A DNA stretch of 18,947 bases, taken from NCBI GenBank assembly GCA_945787925.1, contig CALZJY010000006.1:1-18947 (forward strand), given 5' to 3'. The position numbers and the translations under genes were made by a program. Position 1 is the first letter of the stretch. The number at the start of each line of letters is the position of its first letter. A model generated the notes under the pieces. That model was given only the letters and a program-made list of their open reading frames with translations, made no database searches and had not been told where the DNA came from. The DNA is from an uncultured Anaerosporobacter sp. GTDB lineage: Bacteria > Bacillota > Clostridia > Lachnospirales > Lachnospiraceae. Positions 1 to 7,226 of this stretch are shown piece by piece.

Positions 1-774
1 TTTCTCTACCTTTACATAGCCTGCAACTTGTTCTTTTAGTTGCTTCCTTACCATTGGAAGCAGCTGTTCCTGTTCCATGACACCTCCACCTAAGATGATT
101 TTTTGTGGTGCCAACGTAAGCGTCAGATTCATGATTGCTTCCGCAAGATAGGTTGCAGTATACTGCCATGCGATATCACTCTTTGGAATTTCATATGCCT
201 TCCTTCCATAACGGGCGCCAATGGCTCCTCCCGAAATAAGGCCCTCCAAACAGTCCTTATGAAATGGGCAGCTACCCGCAAAGGAATCCCCTTCGATTCT
301 TCGCACAAGCATATGTCCTGCCTCTGGATGGCCTATTCCATGAAGCAGTTTTCCTCCTGTGGCAATCCCCATGCCAACACCTGTTCCCACCGTAATATAC
401 ACGACGTCTAAGCATCCCTTTGCGGCTCCGTATTCCATTTCCCCAAGGCATGCTCCATTTACATCCGTATCAAATCCGATCGGACACCCTAATTCTTTTT
501 GAAATTCTCCATATATATTATAGTTTTGCCAAGCGAGTTTTGGCGTACTTGTAATATATCCATATGTACTCGATGATTCTCTTACATCGATGGGACCAAA
601 GCATCCAATGCCCAATGCCTCCACCTTATGTTTCTTATAAAATGCGATCATTTCTGGCATGGTATCTTGTGGCGTGCGCGTTGGAATGACCATTCGATCA
701 AAAATTCTGCCCGTTTCATCACCAACTGCGCACACCATCTTTGTGCCCCCTGCCTCTAGTGCTCCTAGTATCAT
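1..774 (-). CDS. ROK-family sugar kinase, fructokinase-like (C-terminus cut by window edge)
   Basis: Probably phosphorylates a hexose (fructose or a related sugar) with ATP in the cytoplasm. Reading from ATG at 774, the protein opens with MILGALEAGGTKMVCAVG, the N-terminal phosphate-binding loop typical of the fructokinase (ScrK/GmuE) branch of ROK kinases. Further on it has VGTGVGMG-type glycine loops, a GHPEAGH segment, and a cysteine/histidine cluster CPFHKDCLEG at about residues 170-180 that matches the ROK zinc site. A late glycine loop, ILGGGVM, is also present. 258 codons are visible, against about 290-300 in the family, so some 35-40 residues lie outside the window. A good ribosome site (AGGGGG) sits just upstream of the ATG. 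It follows the threonine-aldolase-like gene after 88 nt without a clear terminator, so co-transcription is possible. The substrate is inferred from the subfamily only. Confidence 0.88.
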   Translation of the reverse strand, partial: MILGALEAGGTKMVCAVGDETGRIFDRMVIPTRTPQDTMPEMIAFYKKHKVEALGIGCFGPIDVRESSSTYGYITSTPKLAWQNYNIYGEFQKELGCPIGFDTDVNGACLGEMEYGAAKGCLDVVYITVGTGVGMGIATGGKLLHGIGHPEAGHMLVRRIEGDSFAGSCPFHKDCLEGLISGGAIGARYGRKAYEIPKSDIAWQYTATYLAEAIMNLTLTLAPQKIILGGGVMEQEQLLPMVRKQLKEQVAGYVKVEK

Positions 775-862
775 ACGTTACCCCCTATAATAAGTAGTTT
801 CCTTACCTTTACTTGTATGATACCATTATTCTCTTTCTTTTTCCAATATTCTCTAACTTTAT

Positions 863-1900
863 TTAGTTTGTTTTTTCTTTGTAATCTGATACTGCTAGCA
901 AGAAGGATTCTACCGCCTCTTCCTTCGTTGCCCATGACGTTACAAGACGGACACAGCTGTATTCTTCATTTACCTTTTCACTAATGGAGATTACGAACTT
1001 CTCCTGTAACTCACGAATGAGTTCATTTGGGAAGATTGGAAACAGCTGATTTGTAATGGAATCATATAAAAATGGATATCCAAGTCTCTCTAGTCCGATT
1101 CGAAGCTGTTTCGCCATGTCATTTTGATGTTCGCCAATCTTTAAATATAAGTCATCTTGGAACAATACCTTAAATTGAATCCCTAACAATCTTCCTTTTG
1201 CAAGCAATCCCCCACGCTGCTTGATCATATGGCGGATTCCAGGCTTTAGCTCTTCATTAAAGATAACGAGCGCCTCTCCAAATAATGCTCCATTTTTTGT
1301 CCCTCCTATATAAAAGGCATCGCAGCAGTCCTTATAGTCACAGAGCAACATCGTATTCCCTTCTACTGCAAGTGCACTGGCAAGTCTTGCGCCATCAATA
1401 TAGAAATATAAGTGATTCTCTTTGCAATATGTATATAACTCTACAAGCTCTTTCTTCGTATAATGCGTTCCGACTTCGGTCGTATTTGATACATAGACCA
1501 TCTTTGGAGCTACCATATGTTCGCCATGATGGCTTTCTATTACCATCTGAATCAATTCTTTTGTCAACTTTCCATCTTTTGTTGGCACGGTGATCACCTT
1601 ATGTCCAGTCGCTTCAATCGCTCCTGTCTCATGCACTGCAATATGTGCAGTATCTGCCGCAATCACACCTTCGTATGGGCGTAAAAAGGAGGCAATCGCT
1701 ATTAAATTTGTTTGGGTTCCCCCAACTAGCATATGTACATCTGCGTCTTTCGCACCTAATTTTTCTTTTATACAGGTAACTGCCTGTTCGCAATAAGGAT
1801 CTAGACCATATCCCGTTGTCTGTTCTTCATTGGTCACTAACATCTCTTTCATAATCTCTGGATGTGCGCCTTCGCTATAGTCATTCTCAAAACTAAACAT
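863..1900 (-). CDS. Threonine aldolase / beta-eliminating lyase family PLP enzyme
   Basis: A fold-type I pyridoxal-phosphate enzyme of the low-specificity threonine aldolase family, which cleaves L-threonine or L-allo-threonine to glycine and acetaldehyde. Visible features are the N-terminal NDYSEGAHP, the glycine stretch VGGTQTN at 59-65 that would hold the cofactor phosphate, the YIDGARL segment with Asp169 and Arg172, and GGTKNGALFGE with the expected Schiff-base Lys202. The 345 residues match the usual family length. The ATG at 1900 is preceded by a strong AGGAGG about 7 nt away. The gene has a candidate promoter with a palindrome over its -10 and stands downstream of the rplT terminator, so it starts a new unit that may include the ROK kinase. 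Closely related PLP lyases share this fold, so the exact amino-acid substrate is uncertain. Confidence 0.85.
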   Translation of the reverse strand: MFSFENDYSEGAHPEIMKEMLVTNEEQTTGYGLDPYCEQAVTCIKEKLGAKDADVHMLVGGTQTNLIAIASFLRPYEGVIAADTAHIAVHETGAIEATGHKVITVPTKDGKLTKELIQMVIESHHGEHMVAPKMVYVSNTTEVGTHYTKKELVELYTYCKENHLYFYIDGARLASALAVEGNTMLLCDYKDCCDAFYIGGTKNGALFGEALVIFNEELKPGIRHMIKQRGGLLAKGRLLGIQFKVLFQDDLYLKIGEHQNDMAKQLRIGLERLGYPFLYDSITNQLFPIFPNELIRELQEKFVISISEKVNEEYSCVRLVTSWATKEEAVESFLLAVSDYKEKTN

Positions 1901-1929
1901 AATATTCCTCCTGTTCTAAATGCCTATCC

Positions 1930-1965
1930 GTTTATAAGTATAAACAATAACTTTTTCTTTGTATA
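1930..1965 (-). promoter_or_regulatory. Candidate promoter with overlapping palindrome upstream of the aldolase-like gene
   Basis: On the minus strand TATACA (1965-1960) and TATACT (1942-1937) are 17 nt apart, a plausible sigma-A pair with a poor -35. A perfect palindrome GTTTATA-CT-TATAAAC (1945-1930) covers the -10, the place where a dimeric repressor would block RNA polymerase. The sequence shows the symmetry; the regulator is unknown. Confidence 0.4.
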
Positions 1966-2014
1966 GAAAATACGTATTGGTAATTTCTTCATATTTTTCA
2001 CTGATTATTTGCAA

Positions 2015-2055
2015 TAAAAAAATCCCCAGCCCTTAATTGCTTAAGAACTGAGGAT
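2015..2055 (-). terminator. Rho-independent terminator of infC-rpmI-rplT
   Basis: A 15-bp stem (2055-2041 with 2036-2022, including a few G-U pairs) closes a GCAA tetraloop and is followed on the minus strand by a run of seven T residues. It lies 24 nt past the rplT stop codon, so it ends the ribosomal-protein operon and separates it from the aldolase-like gene. Confidence 0.93.
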
Positions 2056-2079
2056 GTTATATTCTAATTTAGATTAAAA

Positions 2080-2436
2080 TTAAGCTAATTTAGATTTTGC
2101 TAATTCAGCTAATGCAGTGAATCCAGCAGCATCGTTGATAGCCATTTCAGCTAACATTTTTCTGTTAACTTCAACTTCAGCTAATTTTAAACCGTACATG
2201 AATTTGCTGTAAGATAAACCGTTCATTCTTGCAGCAGCGTTGATACGAGCGATCCATAATTGTCTGAATTGACGTTTTCTTTCTTTTCTACCTGCGAATT
2301 GAGAAGCCATTGCTCTCATAACAGATTGTTTTGCTACTCTATATTGTTTAGATCTAGCGCCTCTATAACCTTTAGCTAGTTTTAAAACTTTTTTATGTCT
2401 TCTTTTAGCGTTCATTCCGCCTTTAATTCTTGCCAT
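2080..2436 (-). CDS. rplT: 50S ribosomal protein L20
   Basis: Binds 23S rRNA early in assembly of the large ribosomal subunit and, in Firmicutes, also represses its own operon by binding the leader RNA. The 118 residues match the family length. The start MARIKGGMNAKRRHKKVLK and the basic RGARSKQYRVAKQ stretch are typical of L20, followed by the conserved FRQLWIARINAAAR segment. The ATG at 2436 is preceded by an AAGGAGGG site. It is the last gene of the infC-rpmI-rplT operon, 29 nt after rpmI and just before a strong terminator. The leader and attenuator upstream of infC are the probable target of this protein. Confidence 0.98.
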   Translation of the reverse strand: MARIKGGMNAKRRHKKVLKLAKGYRGARSKQYRVAKQSVMRAMASQFAGRKERKRQFRQLWIARINAAARMNGLSYSKFMYGLKLAEVEVNRKMLAEMAINDAAGFTALAELAKSKLA

Positions 2437-2465
2437 CTTTGTTTTCCCTCCTTATATACTTAATC

Positions 2466-2663
2466 CTAAAGATAAGGTAAAATTTTCTTCATGTTCTTTA
2501 CATTTGTTGAATCAACAGTTGTAGATTGTCTAAGATTTCTTTTTCTCTTAGCAGATTTCTTAGTTAAGATGTGGCTTTTGTAAGCTTTCATTCTTTTTAA
2601 TTTACCTGTACCTGTTTTTTTGAAACGTTTCGCAGCAGCTCTGCTTGTTTTAATTTTTGGCAT
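2466..2663 (-). CDS. rpmI: 50S ribosomal protein L35
   Basis: Small basic protein of the large ribosomal subunit. The 65 residues, the opening MPKIKTSRAAAKRFKKTGTG and the central KSHILTKKSAKRKRNLR are characteristic of L35. The ATG at 2663 is preceded by AAGGAGG at good spacing. It sits between infC and rplT, as in most bacteria, and shares their promoter, attenuator and terminator. Confidence 0.98.
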   Translation of the reverse strand: MPKIKTSRAAAKRFKKTGTGKLKRMKAYKSHILTKKSAKRKRNLRQSTTVDSTNVKNMKKILPYL

Positions 2664-2738
2664 GTTATTTCCTCCTTGATTAAAATATAATCAACAATTT
2701 GTTGTCTAGCTAATTTATCGAGTAACTTTAGTTACTTC

Positions 2739-3245
2739 TTATTTCTTTTCAGTAAGAACCATAATCATGCTTCTACCTTCTAGCTTAGCCGGCTTTTCAA
2801 TAATTGCAACATCTTCTAGTTTTTCAAAGAAAGTATCTAGAATTTGTTTGTTTGTTCCCATATGAGCCATTTCTCTACCACGGAAACGAAGCACTACTTT
2901 AACCTTATCACCTTTAGAAATGAACTTTCTTGCTTGGTTCGCTTTCGTATTAAGGTCGTTTTGATCAATGTTTGGAGATAAACGAATTTCTTTAACATCA
3001 GTTACCTTCTGTTTCTTTTTCGCTTCTTTCTCTTTACGAGCCTGTTCGTACTTATACTTACCATAATCGATAATTTTACATACAGGCGGTTTCGCATTTG
3101 GAGAAATCTTAACTAAGTCAAGATTTGCTTCTCTTGCAAGTTTCATTGCATCTTTAGCGGACATAATGCCCTTTTGTTCACCGTCTTCACCGATAAGACG
3201 AACTTCTCTGTCTCTGATTTGCTCATTAATCATTAAATCGCTAAT
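2739..3245 (-). CDS. infC: Translation initiation factor IF-3, with probable AUU start
   Basis: Binds the 30S subunit, blocks premature joining of 50S, and checks the start codon and initiator tRNA. The protein shows the N-terminal domain (INEQIRDREVRLIG), the conserved NAKPPVCKIIDYGKYKYE, a lysine-rich linker (KEKEAKKKQK), and the C-terminal domain with EIRLSPNID and KGDKVKVVLRFRGRE. An ATG at 3233 would give 164 residues. However, the ribosome site GGAGG (3259-3255) sits 9 nt before an in-frame ATT at 3245, which gives the N-terminus SDLMINEQIR. That matches IF-3 in Bacillus, where the start is a non-canonical AUU. The ATT is therefore preferred (168 residues), and it would let IF-3 repress its own translation. 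It is the first gene of the infC-rpmI-rplT operon. Confidence 0.96.
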   Translation of the reverse strand: MSDLMINEQIRDREVRLIGEDGEQKGIMSAKDAMKLAREANLDLVKISPNAKPPVCKIIDYGKYKYEQARKEKEAKKKQKVTDVKEIRLSPNIDQNDLNTKANQARKFISKGDKVKVVLRFRGREMAHMGTNKQILDTFFEKLEDVAIIEKPAKLEGRSMIMVLTEKK

Positions 3246-3506
3246 AGTACTGCACCTCCATATAGGTTATTTTAATTTGATAAGAAATATGGCTTCCACA
3301 TTCTCATCTGCGACCTTTGGTCACACTCGATAAAAAAACGCGGATAACAAAGTTTATCCACGTCCAAGTTCTATCATATAATAAAAGCTGATTGCTTCTA
3401 CTAACTAATTCTTGTATTGACCCGAGTCACTTTAATCAATGTGCTGAGGTGAGAGTGGATCCTCTACTTTGTTTTTATTCACCATTGAGCGACATGCGCT
3501 CACAAC
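3246..3506 (-). promoter_or_regulatory. L20-type attenuation leader of the infC operon
   Basis: A leader of about 260 nt separates the predicted transcription start (about 3506) from infC. It contains several small helices, for example GAC-UCGG-GUC near 3427-3418 and GACC-AAA-GGUC near 3319-3309, plus a complete intrinsic terminator in mid-leader, listed separately. In Firmicutes the infC-rpmI-rplT operon is controlled by L20 binding its leader and favouring termination; position, gene order and the internal terminator fit that arrangement. The antiterminator fold was not worked out base by base. Confidence 0.75.
3333..3363 (-). terminator. Attenuator terminator in the infC leader
   Basis: A 9-bp stem CGTGGATAA / TTATCCGCG (one G-U pair) with loop ACTTTG is followed by seven T residues on the minus strand. 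It lies about 90 nt before the infC start, well inside the leader, so it can act only as a conditional terminator. Confidence 0.85.
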
Positions 3507-3512
3507 ATATTC

Positions 3513-3541
3513 ATAATATCATAAGAGTGCATGTCTGTCAA
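3513..3541 (-). promoter_or_regulatory. Sigma-A promoter of infC-rpmI-rplT
   Basis: TTGACA (3541-3536) matches the consensus -35, followed after 17 nt by TATTAT (3518-3513), which matches the -10 at five of six positions. It begins 17 nt after the thrS stop codon, with no clear terminator between, so some infC transcription may also come from thrS. Confidence 0.85.
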
Positions 3542-3557
3542 TGGAATATTTTAAATG

Positions 3558-5519
3558 TTATTTAGATTGTTCTTGTACTTCGATTTTACGAATTTCTTTT
3601 GTTCTGATTTCTTTACAGATTTCATTTACAAAAGTATCAAGAGGTTTTTGACCTTCGTCTCCAAGGAAGCGGCTTCTTACAGATACTAAGCCTTCTTCTT
3701 GTTCTTGTTGTCCTACTACTAACATGTAAGGAACTCTTTGAAGACGAGTCTCACGAATCTTGTATCCGATTTTTTCTGCACGGTTATCTACTGTTACACT
3801 TACGCCGTTTGCTTTTAATTCTGCTGCAACTTTGTCTGCATAGTCATGATATTTTTCAGAAATAGGAAGTACACGTACTTGTTCTGGACATAACCATGTT
3901 GGGAATAGACCTGCATATTTTTCAATTAACCATGCAAGTGTTCTTTCATAACATCCCATAGAAGTTCTGTGGATGATATATGGACGTTTCTTTTCGCCAT
4001 TTTCATCAATGTAGTACATATCGAATTGTTCTGCGATCGCACAGTCTAATTGGATTGTAACCATTGTGTCTTCTTTGCCATATACGTTTTTCGCTTGAAT
4101 ATCGATCTTTGGTCCGTAGAATGCTGCTTCGCCATCTGCTTCTGTGAATTCAACACCGTTTTCAACTAAGATATCACGAAGTTGTGCTTGTGTTGTTTCC
4201 CAATATTCATTATCACCAAGATATTTTTCTTTATTCTCTGGATCCCATTTACTTAAACGGTAAGTTACGTCTTCTTCTACACCTAATGTTTGTAGACAGT
4301 GTCTTGCAAGCTCGAAGCATCCTTTTAATTCGTCATGAGTTTGGTCTGGACGAATTACTAAGTGTCCTTCAGAGATTGTGAATTGTCTTACACGAGTAAG
4401 ACCGTGCATTTCACCAGAATCTTCATTTCTGAATAATGTAGAAGTTTCACCATAACGGCATGGAAGGTCACGGTAAGATTTTTGGCTTGCTTTGTATACG
4501 AAGTATTGGAATGGGCAAGTCATTGGACGAAGTGCGAATACTTCTTTATCAGTTTCTTCATTCCCTAATACGAACATACCGTCTTTGTAGTGATCCCAGT
4601 GGCCAGAGATTTTATATAAATCGCTCTTTGCCATTAATGGAGTCTTAGTTCTCATGTATCCGCGTTCTTCTTCTAAGTCTTCAATCCATCTTTGAAGTGT
4701 TTGGATCATCTTAACGCCTTTTGGCATCATTAATGGAAGACCTTGACCAACTACGTCTACAGTTGTGAATAATTCCATTTCACGTCCTAATTTGTTGTGA
4801 TCGCGTTTTTTGATGTCTTCTAAGTGTTCTAGATATGCATCTAAGTCAGCTTTTTTCGCAAATGCAGTACCGTAAACTCTTGTAAGCATTTTGTTCTTTT
4901 CAGAACCTCTCCAGTATGCACCAGAAGAAGAGATTAATTTGATTGCTTTGATTGGTTTTGTACTCATTAAGTGAGGACCTGCACAAAGGTCAGTGAATTC
5001 TCCTTGGCTGTAGAAGCTGATTACTTCGCCTTCTGGAAGTTCTTCGATTAATTTCACTTTGTAGTCTTCGCCTTTTTCTTGCATGAATTTGATTGCTTCT
5101 TCTCTTGGAAGTGTAAATCTTTCGATCTTAGCGCCTTCTTTGATGATCTTTTTCATTTCTTTTTCAATCGCATCTAATGCTGCACGGTCGAAGGATTGGC
5201 AATCGAAATCATAGTAGAAACCATTTTCGATGCTTGGTCCGATTGCAAGTTTTGCTTCTGGATATAAACGTTTTACTGCTTCTGCTAATACGTGGGACGC
5301 AGTATGACGGTATGCGTCTTTCCCACCTTGATCGTTGAATGTTAAAATGCTAAGTTCGCAGTCTTCAGAAACGATATCTCTTAAATCTACTACCTCACCA
5401 TTTACTTCACCAGCACAAGCCATTCTAGCAAGGCCTTCACTAATGTCTGCTGCAATATCATATACGGACATTGGTTGGCTGTATTCTTTTACAGAACCAT
5501 CTTTTAATGTAATCTTCAT
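3558..5519 (-). CDS. thrS: Threonyl-tRNA synthetase
   Basis: Charges tRNA-Thr with threonine using ATP. All expected parts are visible in 653 residues: an N-terminal TGS domain (about 1-60), the editing-domain HTASH motif (His72, His76) with the later LCAGPHL pair, and the class II catalytic core. The core has motif 2 (RYGETSTLFRNEDSGEMHG), the zinc-binding Cys in MTCPFQ, motif 3 (MGCYERTLAWLIEKYAG), and a C-terminal anticodon-binding domain from about 545 (VLPISEKYHDYA, VTVDNRAEKIGYKIR). Length is normal. The ATG at 5519 is preceded by AAAGGAG. It is a single-gene unit under a consensus promoter and T-box leader, so uncharged tRNA-Thr should turn it on. Its 3' end almost abuts the infC promoter. 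Confidence 0.98.
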   Translation of the reverse strand: MKITLKDGSVKEYSQPMSVYDIAADISEGLARMACAGEVNGEVVDLRDIVSEDCELSILTFNDQGGKDAYRHTASHVLAEAVKRLYPEAKLAIGPSIENGFYYDFDCQSFDRAALDAIEKEMKKIIKEGAKIERFTLPREEAIKFMQEKGEDYKVKLIEELPEGEVISFYSQGEFTDLCAGPHLMSTKPIKAIKLISSSGAYWRGSEKNKMLTRVYGTAFAKKADLDAYLEHLEDIKKRDHNKLGREMELFTTVDVVGQGLPLMMPKGVKMIQTLQRWIEDLEEERGYMRTKTPLMAKSDLYKISGHWDHYKDGMFVLGNEETDKEVFALRPMTCPFQYFVYKASQKSYRDLPCRYGETSTLFRNEDSGEMHGLTRVRQFTISEGHLVIRPDQTHDELKGCFELARHCLQTLGVEEDVTYRLSKWDPENKEKYLGDNEYWETTQAQLRDILVENGVEFTEADGEAAFYGPKIDIQAKNVYGKEDTMVTIQLDCAIAEQFDMYYIDENGEKKRPYIIHRTSMGCYERTLAWLIEKYAGLFPTWLCPEQVRVLPISEKYHDYADKVAAELKANGVSVTVDNRAEKIGYKIRETRLQRVPYMLVVGQQEQEEGLVSVRSRFLGDEGQKPLDTFVNEICKEIRTKEIRKIEVQEQSK

Positions 5520-5582
5520 TACTTGTATCTCCTTTCAATCTATCAAAAACATATAATGCTTTTTTTATTACTGTTATTTAAA

Positions 5583-5648
5583 TTAATTTTAGAGCCTCAA
5601 AAAAGAAACCGCCTCTTCCCCCAGGTGGCACCTTGCGGTGCCCGGGTT
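5583..5648 (-). other. Extra hairpin element between the T-box terminator and thrS
   Basis: Past the T-box terminator, the minus strand carries GGCACC-GCAA-GGTGCC, a perfect 6-bp hairpin (5642-5627), flanked by AAACC (5648-5644 region) and GGTTT with a following run of six T residues near 5602-5597. The outer AAACC/GGTTT pairing plus T-run would make a second, weaker terminator, but this is not proven. Confidence 0.4.
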
Positions 5649-5649
5649 T

Positions 5650-5696
5650 TAAAAAAAAATCGCCCTCTATTGACTAAGTTATAGCCAATAGGGACG
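5650..5696 (-). terminator. T-box regulated terminator of thrS
   Basis: CGTCCCTATTGGCTA pairs with TAGTCAATAGAGGGCG, leaving one bulged A, and is followed by nine T residues on the minus strand. The CGTCCCT half is also complementary to the AGGG of the T-box core, giving the expected switch between terminator and antiterminator. Confidence 0.92.
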
Positions 5697-5896
5697 AATA
5701 ATATTCTCGCGGTTCCACCCTAATTGATCTCATAAGAGATCCTTCTTCATTTATGATGATAACGGAATCACCGGACCGGATTAGGGCCACTCCGAGGTAG
5801 TCTTCGGTTGCTTCCTGATAAGATACTTCCAGCCTAGGTACCTCTCTCTGAATCATTCCCACAACGTACTCTTCTCATCAACGTGTTTTCAATCTA
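5650..5896 (-). ncRNA. T-box leader (tRNA-Thr sensing) of thrS
   Basis: A riboswitch that pairs with tRNA-Thr and permits transcription only when the tRNA is uncharged. The diagnostic T-box core AGGGTGGAACCGCG is at 5721-5708. Upstream are Stem I hallmarks GATGAGAAGAGTA and AGAGAG and a GGCTGGAAG segment. A candidate Thr specifier codon ACC sits in CTACCTCGGAGT, with a second ACC slightly earlier, so the exact specifier is not certain. Immediately after the core is the terminator that competes with the antiterminator. The downstream gene is thrS, as expected. Confidence 0.94.
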
Positions 5897-5902
5897 CTTG
5901 TG

Positions 5903-5930
5903 ATTATACCATGCCGACTTTTTTTGTCAA
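5903..5930 (-). promoter_or_regulatory. Sigma-A promoter of thrS
   Basis: Perfect TTGACA (5930-5925) and perfect TATAAT (5908-5903) separated by 16 nt, with an extended -10 TG (TGGTATAAT). It starts only 11 nt past the end of the C_GCAxxG_C_C gene. Confidence 0.93.
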
Positions 5931-5941
5931 GGAATAATATT

Positions 5942-6412
5942 TTATAAAGATTTATCTGAATTTTTCTCAAAATATTCTTCTAAAATCTCTGCGCAATCGC
6001 GTACTAATTCCACACAAGGACGTTTCTTATAGTACTCCGCCGTACGCAATTCTGGAGTCGTTTCCTTATTGTCCTTCATCTCTAGTCCTAATAGTTCACG
6101 ACAGATGATCGTATCATTGTTTCTTTCTTTGAACTGTGCTGCAAGTTGCTGTACTACTTCGTAGTTATGTTTCTTTCCTGCTGCATCTTTACCATCGCTC
6201 GTACCAGTTTCCAATCCAGCGACCATGAACATGCCTGAAACGGCACCACATACTTCTCTCATACGGCCCATGCCGCCACCGAAGGAAGCACTTACCTTTA
6301 ATGCCATTTCTTCCTCCATGCCATATACATCTGCAAATGCTCCAAATACAGATTGGCTACAGTTATATCCTTGCTTAAATAATTCTACTGCTTTTTCACT
6401 ACGTTTTCCCAT
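5942..6412 (-). CDS. C_GCAxxG_C_C family protein
   Basis: A small cysteine-motif protein of the family named for its pattern. From the chosen ATG it has 156 residues with Cys18 in GYNCSQ, Cys55 in the glycine-rich FGGGMGRMREVCGAVSG, Cys104 in IICRELLG, and Cys133 and Cys140 near the C-terminus. These are the spaced cysteines that define the family, which is thought to bind metal or carry out redox work; no reaction is established. The frame is open from a GTG at 6457, but that overlaps the upstream gene and has no ribosome site, whereas the ATG at 6412 has AAAGGGG at proper spacing. It follows the YdcF-like gene closely and probably shares its transcript. Confidence 0.85.
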   Translation of the reverse strand: MGKRSEKAVELFKQGYNCSQSVFGAFADVYGMEEEMALKVSASFGGGMGRMREVCGAVSGMFMVAGLETGTSDGKDAAGKKHNYEVVQQLAAQFKERNNDTIICRELLGLEMKDNKETTPELRTAEYYKKRPCVELVRDCAEILEEYFEKNSDKSL

Positions 6413-6443
6413 ATCTGATTCCCCTTTTTTTATTCTTTGTATT

Positions 6444-7226
6444 TTATATCCTTCCACGTAACTTATAGCTTACTACTGCAAGCCCTTCCCTCGCGTAGTA
6501 ATTAAGCGCCATCACCTTGTTGGTTGGTGCCGCAATTCCATATACCTTTTGAAGTCCCTGCTTCTTCCCAATCTTTACAGCCCGGTAAAGATGAAAGGAA
6601 TTGGTCACGATTGCGACACTAGCCTGTTGGTCCCCGATTAACGCCCTGCAATAAGCGATGTTCTCATCTGTGTTGGTGGACGCTTCTTCCTTTATGATCC
6701 GTTCCTCTTGAAGCCCTTTCTCCATGAGATACCGTTTCATTGCTTCCGCTTCCGTAATCTGCTCGTCCGTCCCCTGACCTCCTGACACAAGGGCAATTGC
6801 ATCCTTATGCTCCATTAAGTAGTCATATGCGGTATCTAGCCGTTTCGCCAAGGAGCGGCTTACCGTCGTGCCATTAATCCTTGCTCCTAAGACGATGACA
6901 TAGTCTACCGCCTCCGTCCTATGTGTCTGCCTTCCATATCGTATGATTGGAACCCAGATAATTAGGATCAGTACGAGAGCCGTTGCCATGCCGATTAAGA
7001 CGATCAGCCTTGCCACAGTCGGAAGTTCTCTTCCCGTAGCAGAAAGATAGCGGAGTACCATCCCTGCCATAAAGCAGAGTACCGATAGCGCCAACCACAG
7101 AAAAGAAAATCCTTTTCCGATTCCAGCCATGCAAATGCAAATAACAAAATATATTGCAAATATTCCTGCTGCTATTAGAACTATTTCCTGCACTCCCTTG
7201 GTCCTTTCCTTTATGCTTCCATCCAC
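6444..7226 (-). CDS. YdcF-like (DUF218) membrane protein
   Basis: About 260 residues: several hydrophobic segments in the first 100 (near 14-35, 39-60 and 70-95), then a soluble DUF218 domain from about 105. That domain shows VDYVIVLGARINGTTVSRSLAKR, VSGGQGTDEQITEAEAM, EEASTNTDENI and VTNSFHLYRAVKIGKK in the order usual for YdcF/SanA-type proteins. The family is linked to envelope integrity but its reaction is not settled. The ATG at 7226 overlaps the end of the glycosyltransferase by 16 nt, implying coupled translation. An in-frame GTG 11 codons later, just before the first membrane segment, is an alternative start. It is downstream of the GT4 gene in the same short operon. Confidence 0.85.
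   Translation of the reverse strand: MDGSIKERTKGVQEIVLIAAGIFAIYFVICICMAGIGKGFSFLWLALSVLCFMAGMVLRYLSATGRELPTVARLIVLIGMATALVLILIIWVPIIRYGRQTHRTEAVDYVIVLGARINGTTVSRSLAKRLDTAYDYLMEHKDAIALVSGGQGTDEQITEAEAMKRYLMEKGLQEERIIKEEASTNTDENIAYCRALIGDQQASVAIVTNSFHLYRAVKIGKKQGLQKVYGIAAPTNKVMALNYYAREGLAVVSYKLRGRI

Noticed and set aside
103..411. Plus-strand open frame opposite the ROK kinase
   Set aside because: It is antisense to a clear kinase reading frame, has no family resemblance and no convincing ribosome site.
5674..5862. 62-codon minus-strand open frame upstream of thrS
   Set aside because: It runs straight through the T-box core and terminator stem; the sequence is explained as regulatory RNA.
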